Source: CAZNGF01 sp964572855 (GTDB lineage Bacteria > Bipolaricaulota > Bipolaricaulia > RBG-16-55-9 > JAJCYT01). From it: a stretch of 32,433 nucleotides of DNA. The stretch's first letter is position 1; each line of letters opens with the position of its first letter. Position numbers and translations under genes: made by a program. The notes below the pieces were generated by a model, which saw only the letters and a list, made by a program, of their open reading frames with translations, was not told the DNA's origin and did no database searches. This document shows positions 6,291-12,918 of the stretch, piece by piece. The DNA lies in the NCBI GenBank assembly GCA_964572855.1, contig CAZNGF010000030.1, positions 1 through 32,433 of the forward strand, written 5' to 3'.

Positions 6291-6445
6291 GCGATTGTCC
6301 AATTCCAGGTGCCGGCTTAACAGTCCGATTTCGCGGCCGGCACCGTCCAGCAACCGGACGCGAACCTGGACGCTTCCGGTTCGCCGGCGGTGCCCGGGGC
6401 GGACAATCGTCCGATTCGGGGGCGTAGCTCGCGGTCAGATAGCCT

Positions 6446-6462
6446 GTTAAGAAATTCTTAAC
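6446..6462. repeat. Perfect AT-rich palindrome
   Basis: GTTAAGAA-A-TTCTTAAC, an 8-bp perfect inverted repeat that extends with wobble pairs on both sides. It is in the gene-free zone after 6290. It may be a protein-binding site or RNA hairpin. Confidence 0.5.
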
Positions 6463-6487
6463 GGGTTCCACCCGCTTGGAAAAGCAA

Positions 6488-6514
6488 AAAGGGGCACGGT
6501 ACCTGTGCCCCTTT
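6488..6514. terminator. Probable bidirectional rho-independent terminator
   Basis: Stem GGGGCAC / GTGCCCC (6491-6497, 6505-6511) with a 7-nt GGTACCT loop, flanked by A-rich and T-rich arms (AAAAA before, TTT after). It is 200 bp beyond the 179-aa protein gene. Confidence 0.65.
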
Positions 6515-7020
6515 GCCGCGCCTAATCCCCCACCAGTGGTCTTTGCCGGCTGGTCGGTTACCAGGCCCCGCCCAATTCTAGTTGCCGGCTAGGTCGGGCG
6601 TCCACCTTTGAGTGCCGGCCCCCGTTTATGCGTTCGGTTCGACCGGTCCTGTGGAGTGTAGAGGCTCCCCAGCGGTCGCCCCGTGCAATGGGCCGCATGA
6701 TCTCTCTACAGATCAGCGTCCCCGGGGTTGCATCAAAAGCTTGGTCAGGAGTGTGGTCATTGCCACCACCCCCTTTAAGCTGATGCCCAATTATATCACA
6801 CCATGCAGCTTACAGCCACGTTCCCGCACCTCACATCCTTCAGGCGTTCGCCAGGGAAGGATCCCCGCCACCCGTGTTTCAGTTTCCCCCTGCCTCATCC
6901 AGCCTAAGTAGGTGCGCAGAATCAAGTTGACAAAGAAATTGGATTGAGATGACCAAAATGCCCAAGACATGAACAATTCCGGTCCAGCAGGATCTGTCAA
7001 CGTAGATCTGCTAACCCACT
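6515..7020. other. About 500 bp without a convincing gene
   Basis: No ORF here has a good start and coding character. The left part repeats the 7-mer TGCCGGC (6524, 6581, 6614). TGTAGAG (6657-6663) and CTCTACA (6704-6710) could close a 54-nt RNA structure with an inner GCGG/CCGC pairing, and another small hairpin follows (GTGG/CCAC, near 6750). The right part becomes AT-rich towards the promoter at 7049. A decayed gene or small RNA is possible. Confidence 0.4.
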
Positions 7021-7077
7021 TAGTTACTTACGTTACTTACGTTTCTCATTGATATCAACTATAGGTTGTGTTATACT
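7021..7077 (+). promoter_or_regulatory. Promoter with tandem direct repeats
   Basis: GTTACTTAC occurs twice in tandem (about 7023-7041) before TTGATA (7049-7054), a 17-bp spacer and TATACT (7072-7077). The ATG at 7084 is 6 nt beyond the -10. The direct repeats could bind an activator or repressor. Confidence 0.75.
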
Positions 7078-7083
7078 TACTGT

Positions 7084-7308
7084 ATGATTATAAATAAGAT
7101 ACAAATTTCAGAAGAATTCCCTTGTTATAGCACCCAATGCGGTGGGGATTATCGACGTGTAGACGTCTCCGGCCACTGTGTTATCTGCGGCGACCCGATC
7201 GGGGATAGCCCCTGGGAAGGGCGGACCTGGTCGCTTCGCCTGGACAGGGCAACCGGTGGCGCCTCCTCCACGAACACAACCGACGGCGCCCAGTTCAAAG
7301 CGTCTTAA
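7084..7308 (+). CDS. 74-aa Cys-rich protein from a leaderless mRNA
   Basis: MIINKIQISEEFPCYSTQCGG... and GHCVICGDPIG give Cys at about 14, 19, 31 and 34, a possible zinc ribbon, followed by a low-complexity Ser/Thr tail. Family not recognised. ATG 7084 is chosen because it lies 6 nt after the -10 TATACT of a near-consensus promoter; the TTG at 7066 lies upstream of the expected transcription start. It converges on the next gene with a 4-bp overlap. The 5' half is AT-rich, unlike the 3' half. Confidence 0.6.
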   Translation: MIINKIQISEEFPCYSTQCGGDYRRVDVSGHCVICGDPIGDSPWEGRTWSLRLDRATGGASSTNTTDGAQFKAS

Positions 7309-8528
7309 GCCATTAGTCTCTGGTGCCGGCCCACAAAATCAAGGTACAGCTGGCACAGGCGCGTGTCATCAAATCCCCACCGCCGCGCGTAGCTGGTCAT
7401 CAGGTAGTCCCCGTGCTTCCACAACCCCCACAACTCGTACTCACGGGCCATTAGGACTAAGTACCTGTCCCCCTTGCGCACCGCGTCCAGCAGGCCAGCC
7501 CGCACCCGGCGGTCGTCGTGCGGATCCAGCCACTGCGTCTCGGGCGCCACGTCGAAACCGGCAATCCGCAGGTCGCCCTCGGTGCCCAGGAACCAGCAGT
7601 GCGCCGGTGCGTCCCGCTGGATCTCGACCTCGACCGCCTGATCGTCGACTGCCATGGCGACCACCAGCGCGTCGTCCACGTCGAACACCGCCGCGACCTC
7701 GGGCCTCAGCGCCTGGCGCCGTGCCCAGTGGGCCAGGGCGTCGGCTGGGAACGTCTCGGGCCGGCCGGGGCGCCAAAGCAGGGGGACGGGGCGGGGTTCG
7801 CGGTGGCCGGCAGCCCCCGTGCGGCGGTAGCGGGAAAAGCTCTTGTAAACGTCCATGTAGTATGCCCACGCACGCCCGATCGCGGGGTGATGGTCGGATC
7901 GGCCGGCCAGGTAAAAGCCCACCTCAGCCTCCATCTGGGCCTCGGCCTGGGCCTCGGTGCGGCACTGGGCCTGGGCACGCTCCATCCGCAACTGCAATGC
8001 GTACATGGGGCTGGCCTTGGCGACGGAGGCCTCCACGGCGTCGATCGCGGCCAGGATCCCATCCCGGTCGCCGGGTACAAACGTGCGACACGCCAATGGG
8101 GCGTAGGGCGTGTAGACCAGCACCTCGCTACAGCAGCCGGCCAGGGGCACGTCGCCGGGCACGCGCACCTCGATCCCACTCGTCCAGGCGTCCTCGATCA
8201 GCCGGTCGACTAACGGCTCGCGCCGCAGGCGAAAGATCACACTTACAGGATCGTGCATTGTCAGGTAGTGGGCCGGCTGGTACGCCCAGTGGATCGGCTC
8301 GCACAGCACTTTGTCTGGCCGGCCGGCCCAGTCGAACAGACACACCTCTCCGCGCGCAACGTCGCCGGCGCCGAAGGGCTGCAAGAAGGTCTCGCCGAAT
8401 CGGTAGTTGATGTTCGGCCGGATCGCGCCGTCGGCCAGAATCCCGCGTGCGCCGCGGCCCGAGGTGATATGGAACAGGCCGCCGGCCTTAAGAGTTCGCG
8501 CCAGGTGTTTGTAGCAGTCGCGCCACAT
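7305..8528 (-). CDS. 407-aa protein with ADP-ribosyltransferase-like N-terminus
   Basis: The N-terminal 160 residues look like an ADP-ribosyltransferase/DarT-type fold: GLFHITSGRGARGILADGAI (residues 17-36, compare the LYHGTS..A..IL..G motif of the superfamily), EVCLFDWAG (61-69), a strand VSVIFRLRREPL, and CSEVLVYTPYAPL (133-145) with Glu135 as a candidate catalytic Glu. His20 would be the NAD-binding residue. This is a motif-level inference and could be wrong. A helical AQAQCRTEAQAEAQMEAE segment and an unrecognised C-terminal half (about 240-407) follow. Start ATG 8528 has GAGGAAGG upstream; the TTG at 8549 is less likely. It lies last in a minus-strand series of island genes. Confidence 0.6.
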   Translation of the reverse strand: MWRDCYKHLARTLKAGGLFHITSGRGARGILADGAIRPNINYRFGETFLQPFGAGDVARGEVCLFDWAGRPDKVLCEPIHWAYQPAHYLTMHDPVSVIFRLRREPLVDRLIEDAWTSGIEVRVPGDVPLAGCCSEVLVYTPYAPLACRTFVPGDRDGILAAIDAVEASVAKASPMYALQLRMERAQAQCRTEAQAEAQMEAEVGFYLAGRSDHHPAIGRAWAYYMDVYKSFSRYRRTGAAGHREPRPVPLLWRPGRPETFPADALAHWARRQALRPEVAAVFDVDDALVVAMAVDDQAVEVEIQRDAPAHCWFLGTEGDLRIAGFDVAPETQWLDPHDDRRVRAGLLDAVRKGDRYLVLMAREYELWGLWKHGDYLMTSYARRWGFDDTRLCQLYLDFVGRHQRLMA

Positions 8529-8623
8529 GGGTCCTTCCTCAAACTTCAAAATTGACCTGTTGTCGAATCAAAGGTTTTGTCACGGGCAGTCATCAGATTG
8601 TCATTGGTGTCCCGGATTCGCAG

Positions 8624-8670
8624 GTGTGGTCCCCAGGCGGCGTCTGTGCGCACGCCGCCTGGGGCCACAC
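8624..8670. terminator. Long GC hairpin between island genes
   Basis: An 18-bp stem with one bulged T (left arm 8625-8642, right arm 8653-8669) and a 10-nt loop. It separates the 98-aa gene from the ADP-ribosyltransferase-like gene. No U-tract is present, so it may attenuate rather than end transcription. Confidence 0.5.
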
Positions 8671-8708
8671 ACGAATGGAAACGACATGGCATCTTGATCC
8701 CCCGGCCG

Positions 8709-8737
8709 GCGGGGGGGCGTGTGCCGTGCCCCCCCGC
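8709..8737. repeat. G-run/C-run hairpin
   Basis: GCGGGGGGGC pairs with GCCCCCCCGC across a 9-nt loop, just beyond the stop of the 98-aa gene at 8765 on the minus strand. Likely terminator or mRNA-stabilising hairpin. Confidence 0.45.
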
Positions 8738-8764
8738 GTGGCTGGGTCCTGGTCGGGGTGGACG

Positions 8765-9061
8765 TTAGGGCCCTATCATCCCGCCGCGCCGGCGCTCGTC
8801 GGTCATGTGCTTGCGCGCCTGGTCGTACTTGCTCGTCCGCGCGCGCTTGCCGACCTCGATCTGGTCGTCCTGGTCGCGCTTGTCGTTGGCCGGCTTGCGC
8901 TGGGGCTCCGTGGGCACGTTGGCCTCGCGGTGGGTCCGCAGGAAGGCGTCCAGATAGACCTCACCCTTGCCGGCCAACTCGCCGACCGGCTTGCCGGTCA
9001 GATACTCGAACATGACGCGCTTGGCTTCTGTTCGTATTTCTTGCTTCGTCGCTGCGTCCAT
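8765..9061 (-). CDS. 98-aa charged hypothetical protein
   Basis: Helical, highly charged and soluble: MDAATKQEIRTEAKRVMFEY..., VYLDAFLRTHREA, then KRDQDDQIEVGKRARTSKYD and MTDERRRGG. Family not recognised. AAGGAG lies about 7 nt before ATG 9061, and the start is 3 bp after the preceding stop, so the gene is part of a tight operon with the two genes upstream. Confidence 0.6.
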   Translation of the reverse strand: MDAATKQEIRTEAKRVMFEYLTGKPVGELAGKGEVYLDAFLRTHREANVPTEPQRKPANDKRDQDDQIEVGKRARTSKYDQARKHMTDERRRGGMIGP

Positions 9062-9064
9062 GCG

Positions 9065-9487
9065 TTACTCCTTCGCGTTTTGCGCGGCAGTGTAGGCGCC
9101 GCCGCTTGACTGGTACAGCTTTCCAATCTCGTCCTGGGGGAGGCCGGTTGCGGCCGCGACCTTGGCGATGCCGGCCTCGACCGACAGGCCCTCCATCAGG
9201 ACTGCGTTGTCGACCGCGGCGCCCACCGCCTCGGGGTGGCCGCGCAGGTGGTCGCGGTGCGCCTCGCGGCGCGACGGCTGCCGCACCTGCAGCGTCCCCT
9301 CGGCCACCAGGCGCTCGAACCAGTCGCGCTCCCGATCGGACATGGACTTACTCAGCGCCTTCATGTCCACATCGCTGGACTCGCCCACGTCCAGCCGTTG
9401 GATCCCTCGGCCAAAGCCGCCGCCGAAAACCAGCGATTGCCGGCAGTGGTTGATCACATCGGCTTTGCCCTTCATCGCTTTCGTCAT
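9065..9487 (-). CDS. 140-aa hypothetical protein, HTH-like C-terminus
   Basis: Not a named family. The start ATG 9487 (MTKAMKGKADVINH) has GAGGGG upstream and overlaps the preceding stop as ATGA; the ATG at 9505 is within the preceding gene. A middle segment SDRERDWFERLVAEGTL is followed by VLMEGLSVEAGIAKVAAATG and LPQDEIGKLYQS, which has the spacing of a helix-turn-helix. A DNA-binding role is plausible but not shown. Confidence 0.6.
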   Translation of the reverse strand: MTKAMKGKADVINHCRQSLVFGGGFGRGIQRLDVGESSDVDMKALSKSMSDRERDWFERLVAEGTLQVRQPSRREAHRDHLRGHPEAVGAAVDNAVLMEGLSVEAGIAKVAAATGLPQDEIGKLYQSSGGAYTAAQNAKE

Positions 9488-9669
9488 TCGCACCCCTCGA
9501 AACATTCGTTGACCAGCCGTCGCGGCGCGACGGCCCTGCCCCCGTCCCGATCCGCACGCCCCGCGTAGCGTTCGACCAGCGCCAGGGCCGCGCCGGGTCG
9601 GCCCGCACTGATCTCGCGCGCCAGGGCGTTCACAAATTCCGTTTCCTGCCTTCTGATACTAATTCTCAT
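9484..9669 (-). CDS. 61-aa first gene of the island operon
   Basis: MRISIRRQETEFVNALAREI..., then ALALVERYAGRADRD and a C-terminal NECFEGCE. Helical, no known domain. Its stop overlaps the next start (ATGA). It is divergent from hicA with 43 bp between the two starts, so both promoters must lie in that gap. The ribosome-binding site is weak (AGGT). Its existence rests on the overlap and operon order. Confidence 0.5.
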   Translation of the reverse strand: MRISIRRQETEFVNALAREISAGRPGAALALVERYAGRADRDGGRAVAPRRLVNECFEGCE

Positions 9670-9712
9670 CCGACCTGTTTCGGAAAGCCAAACGGCCTAG
9701 ACTCCTTGCGTC

Positions 9713-9964
9713 ATGGCGATTGATTACTCCAAGCTCCGCTCTCTGAGCTTGCGCCAGATCGAGAAAGCGTTGAGAAAAAACGGCTTTGAACTCAAGCGCA
9801 AGAAGGGAGTGACCCGGTTCTACAAGCATCCGGATGGGCGCCGGGTGAATTTGCATTGGCATAATCCAAATCAGGAACTGAAGATAGGCACGCTCAAAGA
9901 GGTGCTGGAAAACGAGGCTGAGTGGACGGAAGAGGATCTCAGACGGCTGAAACTGCTGAAATGA
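9713..9964 (+). CDS. hicA: HicA-like toxin lacking the usual catalytic His
   Basis: An 83-aa double-stranded-RNA-binding-fold protein: DYSKLRSLSLRQIEKALRKN, GFELKRKKGVTRFYKHPDGR, then IGTLKEVLE and WTEEDLRRLKLLK. HicA toxins are mRNA interferases. In the family the segment after the second helix is normally GSH, with the catalytic His; here it reads GVT, so the nuclease may be inactive or altered. No hicB is adjacent; the matching hicB is at 2801-3064. TAGACT lies 9 nt before the ATG and there is no Shine-Dalgarno sequence. Confidence 0.88.
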   Translation: MAIDYSKLRSLSLRQIEKALRKNGFELKRKKGVTRFYKHPDGRRVNLHWHNPNQELKIGTLKEVLENEAEWTEEDLRRLKLLK

Positions 9965-10043
9965 AAAGCAACGGGGAAGACCTCTCCGTTTCCGCAGCCA
10001 TGCAAGCGAGCGGAAGTAGCTTGGCAACAGCGCACACGAAAAC

Positions 10044-10079
10044 GGCACAGGGCCCGAGCGGGGGGTCGGGCCCTGTGCC
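10044..10079 (-). terminator. Strong hairpin terminator
   Basis: A 14-bp perfect stem (GGCACAGGGCCCGA with its complement) and an 8-nt loop; on the minus strand it is followed by GTTTTCG. It fits termination of the 72-aa gene at 10151-10369 and may also stop hicA transcription from the other side. Confidence 0.75.
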
Positions 10080-10150
10080 CATAAGGAGGTCGGCTAAGGA
10101 GGCCTTTCGATCTAGGACTAAGGGAGTTGGCTCCTCCTGTGCATTCCGGG

Positions 10151-10369
10151 TTAGCGTTCCACGCGTACGGTGTCAAATTCGTTGACCAGGTCGTACAGGT
10201 TCGCCTCCTCTGCCAGCGGGAGGAAGTGGGCCGGCACCGTGACCGCGCAGCGGGGCTCTAGGCCCAGGACCTGCTTGAAGTCCTCCACGGTCAGGAAGTT
10301 CGGCACGACGACGGTCGCCAGGCCTTTCCAGCCTTGGATCTTGACGTGAACCCATTTGGCGAATTGCAT
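10151..10369 (-). CDS. 72-aa small conserved-looking protein
   Basis: MQFAKWVHVKIQGWKGLATV..., FLTVEDFKQVLGLEP, then FLPLAEEANLYDLVNEFDTV. Alternating strands and helices suggest a compact alpha/beta fold (ubiquitin-like is one possibility), but I do not recognise a family. The start ATG 10369 has AAAGGAGG 5 nt upstream; the ATG 12 codons further up lacks one. Its promoter shares an unusual 14-bp core with that of the 284-aa protein at 19612-20466. Confidence 0.65.
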   Translation of the reverse strand: MQFAKWVHVKIQGWKGLATVVVPNFLTVEDFKQVLGLEPRCAVTVPAHFLPLAEEANLYDLVNEFDTVRVER

Positions 10370-10410
10370 CGTCTCCTCCTTTCTGGCAGGGGGTGGCTGT
10401 GGCACCCTGC

Positions 10411-10448
10411 GTTGCCCCTATATACGACCCGGTCGGCCACAAGTTTCA
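10411..10448 (-). promoter_or_regulatory. Shared-type promoter TGAAAC-N18-TATATAGGGGCAAC (copy 1)
   Basis: Minus strand: TGAAAC (10443-10448), 18 bp, TATATAGGGGCAAC (10411-10424). Same arrangement as at 20521-20558. The -35 resembles GAAC-type boxes used by ECF sigma factors, but the sigma factor is unknown. Confidence 0.65.
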
Positions 10449-10536
10449 GCGCGAAACGGGCAAGGGAGCCGGACGAAACTCCAAAAAGTCGAAGGGAACG
10501 TGTAAAAGTCCGTCGGGTCGAATCCCGGTGGAAGCC

Positions 10537-11229
10537 TTAGGCGCTCAATTCGAGCGCGCGGCGCAGGACGGCTTCGAACATCGCGGGCGTGAGCTTGCCG
10601 GTTTGCGTGTTCTGCCGGCTGGGGTGGTAGGCGCCCAGCAGGACGGGCTTGCCGGGCAGCGCGAGCTCGGCGCCGTGGGCGAACGGGGGGCGCGGCTTGG
10701 GCACGGGGACACCCTCGTCGGTCCAGAGCCGCAGGAGCTGGTCGAAGGCCAGCTTGCCCAGTGCCACGACCGCGCGCAGCGAGCTCAAGAGCGCGAGCTC
10801 GCGCGCCAGGAAGGGGGCGCACGCCCTGATTTCTTCTGACGTGGGCTTGTTGCCGGGCGGGGCGCAGCGGACGATCGCGGTCATGTAGGCCCCGTGCAGC
10901 GCCAGCCCGTCGCCGGCGCGCTGCGAGCCGGGCTGGTTGGCCAGGCCCACCGCGTGCAGCGCGCGCATGAGGAAGTCGGACGACCCGGCCCCGTCGGTCC
11001 CGTCGCCCGTGAACATGCGCCCGGTGCGGTTGGACCCGTGCGCTGCCGGCGCCAGCCCCAGGATCAGGATCCGCGCGCTCGGGTCGCCGAAGCCAGGCAC
11101 GGGCCGGCCCCAGTAGACGTCGTTCTGGAACATGCGCTTCTTCTCGCTTGCGACCCGCTGGCGGAATGCGACCAGGCGCGCGCAGCGGCGGCAGGCCACG
11201 ACCTCACGGTTGAGCTGCTCCAGGGACAT
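10537..11229 (-). CDS. Uracil-DNA glycosylase, family 5 (UDGb)
   Basis: Base-excision repair enzyme removing uracil, and often hypoxanthine, from DNA. The 230-aa protein has motif 1 GLAPAAHGSNRTGRMFTGDG (residues 58-77) and motif 2 HPSRQNTQTG near residue 205, diagnostic of family 5. Cys13, Cys16, Cys122 and Cys137 match the 4Fe-4S ligands. As in the family, the motif-1 polar catalytic residue is replaced by Ala (GLAPAA). It is a typical Thermus-type enzyme. Start ATG 11229. The stop is 90 bp from the shared-type promoter of the next minus-strand gene. Confidence 0.93.
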   Translation of the reverse strand: MSLEQLNREVVACRRCARLVAFRQRVASEKKRMFQNDVYWGRPVPGFGDPSARILILGLAPAAHGSNRTGRMFTGDGTDGAGSSDFLMRALHAVGLANQPGSQRAGDGLALHGAYMTAIVRCAPPGNKPTSEEIRACAPFLARELALLSSLRAVVALGKLAFDQLLRLWTDEGVPVPKPRPPFAHGAELALPGKPVLLGAYHPSRQNTQTGKLTPAMFEAVLRRALELSA

Positions 11230-11273
11230 GGGGGCGATTGTGCGTGCTCGGGAGACGCCGCGCCAGCGCCGGG

Positions 11274-11531
11274 TTAGCGGTGCTTGAAGCGCACGAACAG
11301 GCGGCCGAAGTTGTCGCTGTCCTTGTCGACGCGGTGGTAGAGTTGCTTGATCTCGGGCCGGTCCAGGAAGCGCAGCACGCGCTTTTTGAGCTGGCCGCTG
11401 CCCTTGCCGGGGACGATCTCGACCAGCGGGACGCGCTTGTTCACGGCTTCCCGGATCACGCGGTTGAGCTCCTGCTCGATTTTTTCGCCCTTGTTGTAGA
11501 TGTCGTGCAGGTCGAGCTTGAGCTTGCCCAC
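11274..11531 (-). CDS. Small Smr-domain protein
   Basis: An 85-aa stand-alone Smr (small MutS-related) domain: LDLHDIYNKGEKIEQELNRV (residues 6-25) with the LDLH motif, VEIVPGKGSGQLKKRVLRFL with the GKGSG loop, and SDNFGRLFVRF at the C-terminus. Smr domains are nucleases acting on DNA or mRNA. It lies 11 bp after the 387-aa gene upstream on the same strand, so the two are probably co-transcribed. Confidence 0.88.
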   Translation of the reverse strand: MGKLKLDLHDIYNKGEKIEQELNRVIREAVNKRVPLVEIVPGKGSGQLKKRVLRFLDRPEIKQLYHRVDKDSDNFGRLFVRFKHR

Positions 11532-11541
11532 GGCCTCTCCC

Positions 11542-12705
11542 TTAGACCAGCACCTGGCGCTTGAACTCGACGCGGTAGTGCCGGCCCTGCTCGATCGCGC
11601 GCAGGATGAGCTCGGGGCCGTAGGTGAGGTAGATGAGCGGGTAGCCGATGAACTCCTGGTTCTGGCGGTAGACGCTCAGTACCTTCTGGCCGCCCGTGCT
11701 CAAAATCAGCGTGTCGCTGCGCTCGTCGATGCCGAGCCACTCGGCCTGCAAATCGACGTGCGCCGGGGCGTACGTCTGCCACACGCGCCCGCCCAGGTGC
11801 GGCATCTGCGGCGCGGTGACCAGCGTGAGGATGACCAGCGGCATGGTCGGGATGACCTCGTGCCGGCGCATGGCCTCGTAGAGCTCGGTCGAGCTCAGTT
11901 GGCGCGTCTCGCCCTCGTCGTATGCGTAGTGGAATTTGCCGCTCTCGAAGCGGACGGGCACGCGGCGCTTGCCCCGGTCGATGCCTTCGACCAGGAAGGT
12001 GTCCTCGACGTAGTGTCGGGCGCTCTCGGGAATGGGCATCTCCCAGAACGGGTAGCCCGCCTCCTCCAGCATCTCCAGGATGGTGGCCGTGCAGCTCTGG
12101 ACGTGCTGCGAGTAGCCGGACTCGGGCAGGAAGTCCCGGCCCAGCAGCCCCAATAAATCGCGCCGGACGCCGAGCAGGCGCTCGACCACGTCGCCCTCGC
12201 CGGCGTGCCGGCTGTAGACCGCGTCCAGCTCGTCGAAGCGCTGGCGGAAGGCCTCGAGGTTTTCCTCGGGAGCGCTTTTCATGCGGTTCTGGCCGTCGTC
12301 GCTGAAGAACTTCTCGCGTTCGTAGTCGAAGCGCTCCTGCAGGCTGGGGATGACGTAGGGGTCCAGACACTTCAGGCTCACGATGCCGAACTGGAGCGTG
12401 AAGGCCTTGGGCGTGTCCGAGCGCGGGATGTAGTTGTCGTAGGCCACGTTGAGCACGCGCTCGCGGTCCAAGCCCAGCTCGCCCGCCAGGCGCAGCAGCA
12501 CGGCGTTGCCCCAGACCTCGTCGACCGGCAGGTTGGGCGTCAGGTGCGAAAACGTGCTGAGCAGAGAGACGCCCAGATGGTCCCGAATGGCCGGAAACCG
12601 GATCGTGCGCGACTGGCCGCGATGGAAGCAGTCCGCGGCGCGTTCGACGATCTCGCTGAGCGTTTCGGTTTCCTTTTCCGGACACACGCAACTGGCATCG
12701 GCCAT
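11542..12705 (-). CDS. Unknown conserved-looking protein, 387 aa
   Basis: I do not recognise the family. Start ATG 12705 has GAAGGAGG 5 nt upstream; the 35-codon extension to 12810 would overlap the promoter. The N-terminus has two Cys (MADASCVCPEKE), then a helical region (IVERAADCFHRGQSRTIRFP), and a long soluble alpha/beta body rich in Arg, Tyr and Glu (KLGLDRERVLNVAYDN-like segments, WEMPIPESARHYVEDTFLVE, ELYEAMRRHEVIPTMPLVIL). No signal peptide or membrane segment. Co-directional with Smr. Confidence 0.75.
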   Translation of the reverse strand: MADASCVCPEKETETLSEIVERAADCFHRGQSRTIRFPAIRDHLGVSLLSTFSHLTPNLPVDEVWGNAVLLRLAGELGLDRERVLNVAYDNYIPRSDTPKAFTLQFGIVSLKCLDPYVIPSLQERFDYEREKFFSDDGQNRMKSAPEENLEAFRQRFDELDAVYSRHAGEGDVVERLLGVRRDLLGLLGRDFLPESGYSQHVQSCTATILEMLEEAGYPFWEMPIPESARHYVEDTFLVEGIDRGKRRVPVRFESGKFHYAYDEGETRQLSSTELYEAMRRHEVIPTMPLVILTLVTAPQMPHLGGRVWQTYAPAHVDLQAEWLGIDERSDTLILSTGGQKVLSVYRQNQEFIGYPLIYLTYGPELILRAIEQGRHYRVEFKRQVLV

Positions 12706-12769
12706 GGGTCCTCCTTCGGGTCGCAGCGTCGTTTCGTTTGTTTTTACAATTTTTGCATAGCGCGTGGGC

Positions 12770-12798
12770 ATCATACGAGCTCGCCCCACCGCTGGCAA
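12770..12798 (-). promoter_or_regulatory. Promoter of the 387-aa gene and Smr
   Basis: Minus strand: TTGCCA (12793-12798), 17-bp spacer, TATGAT (12770-12775). About 60 nt of leader precedes ATG 12705. Confidence 0.75.
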
Positions 12799-12819
12799 GG
12801 CCAAACGCACGTTTGCGCC

Positions 12820-12848
12820 TTGACGCGGGGCAAACGGTTTGATAAGAT
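12820..12848 (+). promoter_or_regulatory. rpsT-secF-recJ promoter
   Basis: TTGACG (12820-12825), 17-bp spacer, TAAGAT (12843-12848). It is divergent from the promoter at 12770-12798, and gives a leader of about 65 nt before rpsT. Confidence 0.75.
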
Positions 12849-12918
12849 GCGCCAGGATCTAGAGTCCACTTCTATCACGCATTCTTCGGATGTTGACATC
12901 CATGGGGTATGGGAGGTG

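Noticed and set aside
6612..6911. A 99-aa ORF in the gene-free zone
   Set aside because: No ribosome-binding site or recognisable domain, and low-complexity Pro/Ser/Cys content; most likely spurious.
3065..9712. A prophage or integrative element with integrase, terminase or structural genes
   Set aside because: No such gene was seen. The block is island-like but its mobility genes are absent from the window.
10495..10535. Sequence resembling a tRNA T-arm (GGGTCGAATCCC)
   Set aside because: The loop is one base short, and no acceptor stem, D-arm or anticodon arm can be folded around it.
11456..12691. Long Arg/Pro-rich open frame antisense or out of frame to the 387-aa protein
   Set aside because: It has the composition of GC-rich shadow frames, no ribosome-binding site, and overlaps a gene with a good promoter and ribosome-binding site.
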